From positions 62,001 through 126,000 of the forward strand of contig CAVWQI010000008.1 in NCBI GenBank assembly GCA_963757185.1: 64,000 nucleotides of DNA, read 5' to 3'. The notes below the pieces were generated by a model. That model saw only the letters and a list, made by a program, of their open reading frames with translations, ran no database searches and was not told the DNA's origin. How positions within the stretch are numbered: position 1 is the first letter of the stretch; every line of letters begins with the position of its first letter. This stretch comes from JAQBQB01 sp963757185. GTDB taxonomy: Bacteria; Gemmatimonadota; Gemmatimonadetes; Gemmatimonadales; Gemmatimonadaceae. Made by a program: the position numbers and the translations under genes. Positions 51,417-59,009 of this stretch are shown in pieces.

Positions 51417-52502
51417 ATGAGCTCGTACACGTTCACGTCGGAGTCGGTCAGCGAAGGGCACCCCGACAAGGTCTGCGACTTCATCGCCGACTCGATCCTC
51501 GACGCGCATCTCGCGGGCGACGCGAACAGCCGCGTGGCGTGCGAAGTCCTGTGCAAGAGCGGGGAGGTCATCCTCGCCGGCGAGATCACGTCGCGCGAGA
51601 CGGTCGACTACGAGAAGATCGCGCGCGGCGCGATTCGCGAGATCGGCTATCTCGATCCGAGCGAGGCGTTCAACGCCGACGGCGTTCGCGTCACGCAGTT
51701 CATCTCCAAGCAGTCGGGCGACATCGCGATGGGCGTCGACACGGGCGGCGCGGGCGACCAGGGCATCATGTTCGGCTACGCGACCGACGAAACGCCCGAG
51801 CTCATGCCACTGCCGGTGCAGCTCGCGCACCGGCTTTCCCAACGCCTCGCCACGGCGCGCAAGCAGGGTGAACGCGCCTGGTTGAGACCCGATTCAAAGA
51901 CGCAGGTCAGCGTCCGCTACGAGGACAACCGGCCCGTGCGCGTGGAGACGGTGCTCGTCTCGACCCAGCACACAAAGGACGCCGCGCACGAGGAGATCCG
52001 CGACTACGTCGCGAGCTGCCTCCTCCCCGAAGTGCTCGGTCCGTGGTTCGGCCCCCACGTCGAGATCCTCGTCAATCCCACGGGACAATTCATCGAAGGT
52101 GGACCGTCGGCCGACTGCGGCGTGACCGGCCGCAAGATCATCGTCGATTCGTACGGCGGGATGGGCCGCCACGGCGGCGGTGCTTTCAGCGGGAAGGATC
52201 CGTCGAAGGTGGACCGCAGCGGCGCGTACTTCGGCCGCTTCGTCGCGCGCCAGGTGGTGCGCAACAAGCTCGCGTCTCGCGCCGAGGTGCAGGTCGCATA
52301 CGCGATCGGCCGGGCGCAGCCGGTGTCGGTGCGAGTCGATACGTTCGGAACCGGCGACGTCGCCGCCGCCGCCGATTTCGTGCGTCAGTTCGATTATCGC
52401 CCGGCCGCGATGATCGAACGACTCGCTTTGCGTCGCCCGATTTACCGACAGACGACCAATTACGGGCACTTCGGGAAGCCGTCGCTCAGCTGGGAAGCGT
52501 AG
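51417..52502 (+). CDS. metK: S-adenosylmethionine synthetase
   Basis: Makes SAM from methionine and ATP in the cytoplasm. It has 361 residues, slightly shorter than the common 380-400. It opens with SYTFTSESVSEGHPDKVCDFIADSILDAHLAGD (ATP/Mg region). Signature GAGDQGIMFGYATDETPELMPLP is near residue 115, and the Gly-rich loop GGMGRHGGGAFSGKDPSKVDRSGAY near 250 contains the conserved K/D/R. The C-terminus YGHFGKPSLSWE is typical. Its leader has its own promoter, a pseudoknot and a terminator, so transcription probably falls when SAM is plentiful. It is followed 40 bp later by a palindromic repeat. Confidence 0.98.
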   Translation: MSSYTFTSESVSEGHPDKVCDFIADSILDAHLAGDANSRVACEVLCKSGEVILAGEITSRETVDYEKIARGAIREIGYLDPSEAFNADGVRVTQFISKQSGDIAMGVDTGGAGDQGIMFGYATDETPELMPLPVQLAHRLSQRLATARKQGERAWLRPDSKTQVSVRYEDNRPVRVETVLVSTQHTKDAAHEEIRDYVASCLLPEVLGPWFGPHVEILVNPTGQFIEGGPSADCGVTGRKIIVDSYGGMGRHGGGAFSGKDPSKVDRSGAYFGRFVARQVVRNKLASRAEVQVAYAIGRAQPVSVRVDTFGTGDVAAAADFVRQFDYRPAAMIERLALRRPIYRQTTNYGHFGKPSLSWEA

Positions 52503-52541
52503 ACCTCGTGGCTGGCTGGCCACTCTGCCGGGGAGCTTGCT

Positions 52542-52790
52542 GAACCGCTTTACCGCAGAGACGCAGAGGAGGAGAGGACGCAGAGGACAACGCCGCGTTC
52601 AAGATCGTCGCGCGACGAGCCGGGATTTTCTTGTGACTGCCGCTCGGGAGCCTACTCAACCGTGGAGGCTTACGTCGCCACGACGTAGCATCCCGAGCGG
52701 CGTTCAACAAAAACATCCGGCTCGTTGCGCGAGGGAGACCGCCTCGCGGTTTCCTCTGCGTCCTCTGCGTCTCTGCGGTGAAGCAGTTGC
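52542..52790. repeat. Nested palindromic repeat element, copy E (full length)
   Basis: A 249-bp element. The left end is TGAACCGCTTTACCGCAGAG; the right end is its near-complement (CTCTGCGGTGAAGCAGTTG). The inner left arm has CGCGACGAGCCGGGATTTTC and CCGCTCGGGAGCC. The inner right arm has TCCCGAGCGGCGTTC and CCGGCTCGTTGCGCG. It lies between convergent metK and the M13 peptidase gene, like copy C between another convergent pair. Confidence 0.92.
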
Positions 52791-52804
52791 GGTTTATCGA
52801 CGAG

Positions 52805-54883
52805 CTACCAGATCCTCGCCCGGAGACTGTCCGGTCGCACCATCGGATCGCCGTCCTTGCACCCCCACGCGGCCTTGAACTCCGGCATGTTGCTGAGCGG
52901 GCCGTTGACGCGCCATTTGGCCGGCGCGTGCGGGTCGGTGTTCACCTGGGCCTTGGCGCCCGCGTCGCTCTGCAGCGTACGCCACACCTGCGCCCAGCCG
53001 AGGAAGAACCGCTGCTCCGGCGTGAAACCGTCGATGTTCGCCGGGCGGCCGTGCTCTTTCAGCGACTTCTCGAGCGCGAGATACGCGATCTTCAAACCGC
53101 CGAGATCTCCGATGTTCTCGCCGAGCGTGAGCTTACCGTTCACGTGCGTCGTCGAGTCGACAATGGTATACGCGTTGAACTGATCGACGACGCGCTGCGC
53201 CTGCGCGTTGTACTTGTCGGCGTCGCTCTTCGTCCACCAATCGCGCAGGTTGCCCTTGGCGTCGAAGCGGCGGCCCTGGTCGTCGAAGCCGTGCGACATC
53301 TCGTGGCCGATGACGGCGCCCATCGCGCCATAGTTCACGCCGTCGTCGGCGTTCGGATCGTAGAACGGCGGCTGTAGGATGCCGGCCGGGAAGACGATCT
53401 CGTTCCACAGCGGGTTGTAGTAGGCGTTCACGGCTGAGGGCGTCATGCTCCACTCTGACCGATCGATCGGCTTGCCGACCTTGGCCCAGTTTCGGGCCGC
53501 CGACCACTCGTTCCACTGCTTGTAGTTGCCGTCAAACTCGCCGACTCGGACTTGGAGTTTCGAGTAGTCGCGCCACTTGTCAGGGTACCCGAGCTTGCGC
53601 GTGAATGCATCAAGCTTGATGAGCGCCTGCGCCTTCGTCGAGTCGCTCATCCAATCGAGTTGCTGAATTTGGTCGTGTAGCACGGACACCATGTTGTCGA
53701 CAATGGCCTTCGCGCGCGCCTTGGCGGCCGGTGTAAATGTCCGCGCGACGTACTCCTGACCGATCGCTTCGCCGAGCGACGCATTGGTGAAGCGCTCACA
53801 GTACTGCCAGCGGGGAAGCTTCTCCTTCTGGCCGGTGAATAGTTTGCGGAACGCGAAGTCCTCGTCGGCGAATCGCTTCGGCAGACGCGACGCCGAGGTG
53901 TTGAGCAGGCGCCAGCGCAGCAGCGTCTTCCAGTCCGCGACCGGGATGGACGTCACGAAACCGTCCATTGCCTTGAAAAATTCCGGCTGCGACACGTTGA
54001 TCTCCTTGAGACCGGCCGGCGCACCCGTCGTCGTGAGGAAGGTCTCCCACTTCATGTGCGGTGCGATCGAATCGAACTGCGCGACCGTCATGAGATGGTA
54101 GATGGCATCCGGATTCCGCATCGTGACGCGATCCATCGACGCGGCGGCGAACTTCGTCTCGATCTCGAGCACGGTCTTCGCGTGGGTCGCGGCGGCGGCG
54201 TCGCTCTCGCCGTCGAGCTTGAACATCGCCGCGACGTGCTTCTCGAACTTGTCACGGATGCTCTTCATGCTCGTATCCTGCGACATGTAGTAGTTCTTTT
54301 CGGGAAGGCTCAGCCCTCCCTGGCCGGCGTTCGCGATGACGCGGTCGGCGTTCTTGAGATCCTGTGCCGCGCCCACGCCGAACGGCGCCAATCCGTCCGA
54401 CTTCTCCAGCGCGGTGAGCGCCGCGGGCAGGTCGGCCGACGACTTGATCGCGGCAATCCGCGCCATGGGCGCATCGATGGGCTTCGTGCCGAGCGCCTCG
54501 ATGGCGGCGGTGTCGACGCAAGCCGCGAAAAATGCGCCGATCTTGAACTGGTTCGACGGCGCCTTGGCCTTGCCGGTTTTGACATCGCGCGCCGCGGCCT
54601 CGACGATTTCACGCACGATCGTCTCGTTCTGGTCCTGGAGCTGGTCGAACGCGCCCCACTCGCCGTACTTCGCAGGAATCGTCGTGTGCTTGAGCCAACC
54701 GCCGTTGGCGAACGTGTAGAAGTCGGAGCACGCCGCGCATGTCGTGTCGAGGTTGGCGCGGTCGAGTGCCTTGGGGGCCGTGGCCTTTGTGGGGACGGAC
54801 GCGGTCTGTTGGGCGGCCGCCGGTGCTACGGCGAAAGCGCCTGCGAGGGCCCCAACAAATAGAAGTGTCGATCGTGAGAGCAT
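52805..54883 (-). CDS. M13-family (neprilysin/PepO-type) zinc metallopeptidase
   Basis: A 692-residue exported endopeptidase. The start at 54883 gives the signal MLSRSTLLFVGALAGAFAVAPAAAQ; a longer frame lacks any signal. The N-terminal M13 domain begins DFYTFANGGWLKHTTIPAKYGEWGAFDQLQD. The catalytic part has VNAYYNPLWNEIVFPAGILQPPFYD, the zinc site HEMSH (near residue 528; GHEMSHGFDDQGRRFD), the Glu ligand in GENIGDLGG (near 590) and a C-terminal CxxGDPMVRP-type end with W last. All catalytic residues are present. It is divergent from the M16 pair with only 48 bp between starts; all three may process peptides in the periplasm. Confidence 0.96.
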   Translation of the reverse strand: MLSRSTLLFVGALAGAFAVAPAAAQQTASVPTKATAPKALDRANLDTTCAACSDFYTFANGGWLKHTTIPAKYGEWGAFDQLQDQNETIVREIVEAAARDVKTGKAKAPSNQFKIGAFFAACVDTAAIEALGTKPIDAPMARIAAIKSSADLPAALTALEKSDGLAPFGVGAAQDLKNADRVIANAGQGGLSLPEKNYYMSQDTSMKSIRDKFEKHVAAMFKLDGESDAAAATHAKTVLEIETKFAAASMDRVTMRNPDAIYHLMTVAQFDSIAPHMKWETFLTTTGAPAGLKEINVSQPEFFKAMDGFVTSIPVADWKTLLRWRLLNTSASRLPKRFADEDFAFRKLFTGQKEKLPRWQYCERFTNASLGEAIGQEYVARTFTPAAKARAKAIVDNMVSVLHDQIQQLDWMSDSTKAQALIKLDAFTRKLGYPDKWRDYSKLQVRVGEFDGNYKQWNEWSAARNWAKVGKPIDRSEWSMTPSAVNAYYNPLWNEIVFPAGILQPPFYDPNADDGVNYGAMGAVIGHEMSHGFDDQGRRFDAKGNLRDWWTKSDADKYNAQAQRVVDQFNAYTIVDSTTHVNGKLTLGENIGDLGGLKIAYLALEKSLKEHGRPANIDGFTPEQRFFLGWAQVWRTLQSDAGAKAQVNTDPHAPAKWRVNGPLSNMPEFKAAWGCKDGDPMVRPDSLRARIW

Positions 54884-54931
54884 GGGCGAGATGGGGGGTG
54901 GGAGACGGCGGGTTTTCGGTATCTTGAATGT

Positions 54932-56395
54932 ATGAACCGCGCAGGGCGATTGTTCCCATGTTCCGGATCGAGAGCGCGATTGCTTCGCCGCACCGGCGCA
55001 GCCGTACTGCTCGGCTCGTTGGTGACCGCCTCTTCCGGGGGCCAGTCCACAGCACCGCTTCGGCCTCTCGCCTATACGCGGTTCACGCTGCCGAACGGAC
55101 TCGTCGCGATCCTCAACGAGGATCACGCGACGCCGATCGTCAGCGTTCAGGTCTGGTACCGTGTCGGATCGAGGGACGACGACCCCGCCCGCCCGGGCAT
55201 CGTCCATCTCTGCGAGCATCTCTTTTCGCAGGGCTCGCCGCATCTGAATCAACAGCAGCGGGACTTCTATCGCTCGCTCGGCGGAACGTCGACTCATTTC
55301 GCCGAGACGACCGAGGACGTGACCGAGTACTACATCACGGTGCCGAGCAATGAGCTCGAAACCGTGCTGTGGGCCGAGTCGGACCGCATGGCTGCGCCGC
55401 TCGCGCGAGCTGATTCGGAACGGATCACGGCGGTGCGTCGAGTGGTGGAGCAGGAGCGTCGCCAGAACGTCGAAAACGTGCCCTTCGGCGCTTACCACGA
55501 GTTGACCCGTGCCGCGCTCTTTCCGTCAGGGCATCCCTATCACCTCACGCCGAACGCCGAACCCTCGTCGGCGCGTCCGGCCGACGTGCGCGCGACGTGC
55601 CTTCCCTATTACGTCCCGAACAACGCGGTTATCGCGATCAGCGGCGATTTCACCAACGCGACCGCGCGCTCGTTGATCGAGAAATACTTCGGTGAAATTC
55701 CTCGCGGCGCACCGGTCACGCACGCCGCCGATGGCGCTGTCCCCGAATCATTCACAGCTGAGCGGCGGCTTGTCCTCGAGGACGCGCGCGCCAAACAGCC
55801 GGAGTTGCACTTCGCCTGGCGCGGCGCACCGTACAATAGCCCTGATCGCATGGCGCTCTTGGCGGTCGCATCCACGCTGTCGCTCCCGCGAGTTGGTCGT
55901 TTGGCGAAGCTTCTGGTCTCCGATCGCCAGCTCGCGTCGAACGTGACCGCGGAGAACCACGATTTCGAGAAATCCGGGGTGTTCGAGATCATCGTCGTGC
56001 CGCGCCCGGGAGGAGAAGCATCGATGACGCAGATCGAGCGGCTCGTCGACAGCTCGCTCGCCTCGTTCGCGACCACGCCCGTGACGGCAGAAGAGCTAGC
56101 GCGATTCAACGCGTTCAACCGAGTGAGCGCCGCAACCTCGCTCCAGCTCCACTATGCACGCGCCGACACGCTGGCCCACGACGAAATGTTCGCCGACGAC
56201 CCCGGCTCCTACGCGACGCAAGCCAATGCCGCGCTCTCTTTGACTCCGGCCGACGTCCAGGCCGCGGCTCGACGATACCTGACCGCGGGGCGCGTCGTGA
56301 TGAGTCTCGTGCCGGCCGGCAAGCTCGATCTGATCAGCAAGCCGAACCTTCCGTACACAAACGTGACGCCACCAAACGCGACGGCGCGCCCGTGA
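54932..56395 (+). CDS. M16-family zinc peptidase, catalytic subunit
   Basis: A 487-residue exported protease with signal RRTGAAVLLGSLVTASSGGQ. The inverted zinc motif HxxEH is intact: His92, Glu95, His96 in GIVHLCEHLFSQG. The third ligand Glu is in VRRVVEQERRQNVEN (about residue 172). HLTPNAEPSSARPADVRATCLPYYVPNNAVIAISGDF is the typical second half of the first domain, followed by the inactive C-terminal M16 domain. It overlaps the next gene (GTGA), which encodes a partner lacking the zinc site; such pairs form a clam-shaped heterodimer in other bacteria. Confidence 0.94.
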   Translation: MNRAGRLFPCSGSRARLLRRTGAAVLLGSLVTASSGGQSTAPLRPLAYTRFTLPNGLVAILNEDHATPIVSVQVWYRVGSRDDDPARPGIVHLCEHLFSQGSPHLNQQQRDFYRSLGGTSTHFAETTEDVTEYYITVPSNELETVLWAESDRMAAPLARADSERITAVRRVVEQERRQNVENVPFGAYHELTRAALFPSGHPYHLTPNAEPSSARPADVRATCLPYYVPNNAVIAISGDFTNATARSLIEKYFGEIPRGAPVTHAADGAVPESFTAERRLVLEDARAKQPELHFAWRGAPYNSPDRMALLAVASTLSLPRVGRLAKLLVSDRQLASNVTAENHDFEKSGVFEIIVVPRPGGEASMTQIERLVDSSLASFATTPVTAEELARFNAFNRVSAATSLQLHYARADTLAHDEMFADDPGSYATQANAALSLTPADVQAAARRYLTAGRVVMSLVPAGKLDLISKPNLPYTNVTPPNATARP

Positions 56396-57801
56396 GATCC
56401 GCGTCTGCTCTCATCGCGATCGCGCTGGCGACGCCGGCGTTCGGTCAGCAGATCGATCGCGGCGCGCGCCCGCCCACACCGCCGGCAGCGGCGTTCAAGT
56501 TTCCGCCCACTCGCACCCACACGCTGCCGAATGGCGTCCGGCTTCTCGTCGTCGAAGATCACTCCGTACCCGTCGTTGCCGTGCGCGCGATCGTCGGCGC
56601 GGATTCGACGTGGGATCCCGCTGGGAAGGAAGGGCTGTACGCCGTGACGCTCGGCACGCTGCGAGAGGGATCCGCCGAGCGAGGTGGCGACGAGCTAGCC
56701 CTCGCCGCGGCGACGATTGGGACCACGGTGGCCCCGACCGGATTCACGACCGTCTCGTCGGCGTTCGGGCCCGCGCTCGGTCTGATGGCCGAAATGCTCA
56801 CGAAACCAACCTTCGACTCGTCTGCGATCGAGCGGCGAAAATCGGCGCAAGCCGCCGCGGCGCGGCGAGTCGCTCAGGCGCCGGTCACGATTCCGCGGCA
56901 TCTCTTCTATGAAACGGTCTACGGCGACGCGGATCCGTTCGCGCGCTCGCTCGTGCCCACCGAAGTAGCGATCCGGTCGATCACGCGAGCGGACGTCGTC
57001 CGTTTCTATGACATGTACGTCAGCCCGCGCACCACGACGTTGGCCATCGCGGGCGACGTGAGCGACTCGGCCGCGCTCGATGCCGCGACGCGCGCGTTCG
57101 GGACGTGGCGTCCGCCACGGGAGCCGTCCGTCTTCGACTTGATCACCGCCAGCGACCAACCGCCTCGCACACGCATCTATCTGCGTGACGTGCCCGGCGC
57201 CGGCGAACAAGCGTACCTGTATGTCGGCGAGCTCGGGCCATCGCGAATCGATACGGATGCCGTTGCCACGGAAGCCTTCGCCGCGGTCGCGTCGGCTCGG
57301 CTCCAGGAGACGCTGCGCGAAAAGCGCTCCTTCATTTATTCGAGTACCACAGGTATCACTTGGCGGCGCGCCCGCGCCGGGGGGACGTTCGTCGGCAGTA
57401 CGACCGTCAGCGCGCAGAAGGTCGACAGCGCGCTCACCGAGTGGCTGCGAATCCTGCGTGAGCTACGCACGACTCGTCCGCCAACCCAAGGAGAACTGGA
57501 GGCGGTGCGACGGAGTCGAGTCGGCGCACTCCCCGCGCGAATTGATGGGCCCGACTCGATCGTGACCCGACTGGTCGAGATAGCGCGCGACGACCTGCCG
57601 CTCAACTATCTCGAGCGCTATGCCGCCCAGATGTCGTCCGTCACTTTGGCCGATCTGACCGCGGCGGCCGCTCGGCGCGTGGATCTCGACCATCTGGTGA
57701 TTATCGTCACCGGAGACGCGCGCGTTCTCGAGCCGATCCTTCGTGCAGCCAAGCTGGCGCCGGTCACGGTTGTCCGTGTCCCCCGAGGCTCGGCGCCATA
57801 A
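56392..57801 (+). CDS. M16-family protein, non-catalytic subunit
   Basis: A 469-residue exported M16 homologue starting at GTG 56392, overlapping the catalytic gene. The signal is SASALIAIALATPAFGQ. The fold is visible (THTLPNGVRLLVVEDHSVPVVAVRAIVGADSTWDPAGKEGLYAVTLGTLREGS, TTTLAIAGDVSD). At the HxxEH position it reads GLYAVTLGT, so no zinc can bind. The Arg and Tyr residues that hold substrate in M16B partners appear in QETLREKRSFIYSSTTG, near residue 305. It is probably the substrate-holding half of a heterodimer with the preceding gene. Confidence 0.93.
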   Translation: MRSASALIAIALATPAFGQQIDRGARPPTPPAAAFKFPPTRTHTLPNGVRLLVVEDHSVPVVAVRAIVGADSTWDPAGKEGLYAVTLGTLREGSAERGGDELALAAATIGTTVAPTGFTTVSSAFGPALGLMAEMLTKPTFDSSAIERRKSAQAAAARRVAQAPVTIPRHLFYETVYGDADPFARSLVPTEVAIRSITRADVVRFYDMYVSPRTTTLAIAGDVSDSAALDAATRAFGTWRPPREPSVFDLITASDQPPRTRIYLRDVPGAGEQAYLYVGELGPSRIDTDAVATEAFAAVASARLQETLREKRSFIYSSTTGITWRRARAGGTFVGSTTVSAQKVDSALTEWLRILRELRTTRPPTQGELEAVRRSRVGALPARIDGPDSIVTRLVEIARDDLPLNYLERYAAQMSSVTLADLTAAAARRVDLDHLVIIVTGDARVLEPILRAAKLAPVTVVRVPRGSAP

Positions 57802-57857
57802 GCAGAATGGCATCGTTCTACCGTTCTCGAACCCCGGAAGTACATTAGCAAGCGACG

Positions 57858-58877
57858 ATGACCGCGCCCGCCAAGTCCCCCCCCACGCTCACACTCGTCA
57901 CGACACCGCGGCCACTGCCCGCGGATCATGTCGAGCGCAATCCGGGGATGCCGCTCGATCTCGACGTCGTGCGTGCGATTCGAGTGAATCGAAGCGCGGT
58001 CGAGCGGCGCGCCGCGACGATTCCCACGCGTCGCACCGTGAAGAAGGAATGGCAGGCGGCGTGGCTGCTCCGCGCGATCACGCTCATCGACCTCACGACG
58101 CTCTCCGGCGACGATACGCCGGGCAACGTCCGGCGCCTGTGCGCCAAAGCGCGACATCCTCTGCGCGACGACATCGCGCATTCGCTCGGCGTGGAGCATC
58201 TCGGCGTTCATGTCGGTGCGGTCTGCGTGTATCACGCGCTAGTGGGCATCGCGGTCGACGCGCTGGCCGGCTCGGACATTCCTGTGGCCGCCGTGTCGAC
58301 GGGCTTTCCGGCGGGTCTAAGCCCGATCGAGCAACGGGTGGAGGAGATTCGTGCGAGCGTGAAGGCCGGCGCGCGCGAAATCGACATCGTCATCACGCGC
58401 GCGCACGTGCTCACGGGGAACTACGAAGCGCTCTACGACGAGGTGCGACGCTTCCGCGAGGCCTGCGGCGACGCGCACATGAAGGCGATCCTCGCCACCG
58501 GAGAGCTGGCCACGCTCGGCAACGTCGCGCGGGCGAGCATGGTGGCGATGCAGGCGGGCGCCGACTTCATCAAGACGTCCACCGGCAAAGAAGGCGTGAA
58601 CGCGACGCTTCCGTTCGGCGTGGTGATGTGTCGAATGATCCGCGAATACTTCGAGCGCACCGGCTATGCCGTCGGGTTCAAGCCGGCGGGCGGGATCCGA
58701 TCGGCGAAGAACGCGCTCGAATACCTGTATCTGATGAAGGAAGAACTGGGCGATCGCTGGCTTCGCGCGGACCTGTTCCGTTTCGGCGCCAGCTCGCTGC
58801 TCACCGACATCGAACGACAGCTCGAGCATTTCGTGACCGGCCGGTACGCGGCGGCGTACCGCCAACCAATGCCGTAG
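57858..58877 (+). CDS. deoC: Deoxyribose-phosphate aldolase
   Basis: Cleaves 2-deoxyribose 5-phosphate to glyceraldehyde 3-phosphate and acetaldehyde. It has 339 residues, the longer form with an N-terminal extension of about 60 residues. Schiff-base Lys239 lies in FIKTSTGKEG, the second Lys (near 275) in VGFKPAGGIRSAKNA, and the Asp of LIDLTTLSGDDT near residue 75. The ALDH gene follows after about 130 bp on the same strand and can oxidise the acetaldehyde, so the two likely form a deoxynucleoside-sugar degradation unit. Confidence 0.96.
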   Translation: MTAPAKSPPTLTLVTTPRPLPADHVERNPGMPLDLDVVRAIRVNRSAVERRAATIPTRRTVKKEWQAAWLLRAITLIDLTTLSGDDTPGNVRRLCAKARHPLRDDIAHSLGVEHLGVHVGAVCVYHALVGIAVDALAGSDIPVAAVSTGFPAGLSPIEQRVEEIRASVKAGAREIDIVITRAHVLTGNYEALYDEVRRFREACGDAHMKAILATGELATLGNVARASMVAMQAGADFIKTSTGKEGVNATLPFGVVMCRMIREYFERTGYAVGFKPAGGIRSAKNALEYLYLMKEELGDRWLRADLFRFGASSLLTDIERQLEHFVTGRYAAAYRQPMP

Positions 58878-58879
58878 CA

Positions 58880-59003
58880 GGAGTGCGGAGGGCGGAGACG
58901 GCGTGCGGTGACCGACCGCCGCCCGCCGCCGCCGCACTCGTTCCAGTTCTCCGCACTCCGCCGCCGCCCTCGTCCCAGTTCTCCGCCACACCGCCCTCGC
59001 ACT
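58880..59003. repeat. GTGCGGAG-type low-complexity inverted repeat
   Basis: GAGTGCGGAGGGCGGAGACGG on the left is mirrored by CTCCGCACTCCGCCGCCG on the right, with CCGCCG runs between. A similar GGTGCGGAGGCGGTGTGCGG block lies at about 13752-13815. It fills the gap between deoC and the dehydrogenase gene. Confidence 0.55.
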
Positions 59004-59009
59004 CGCCCA

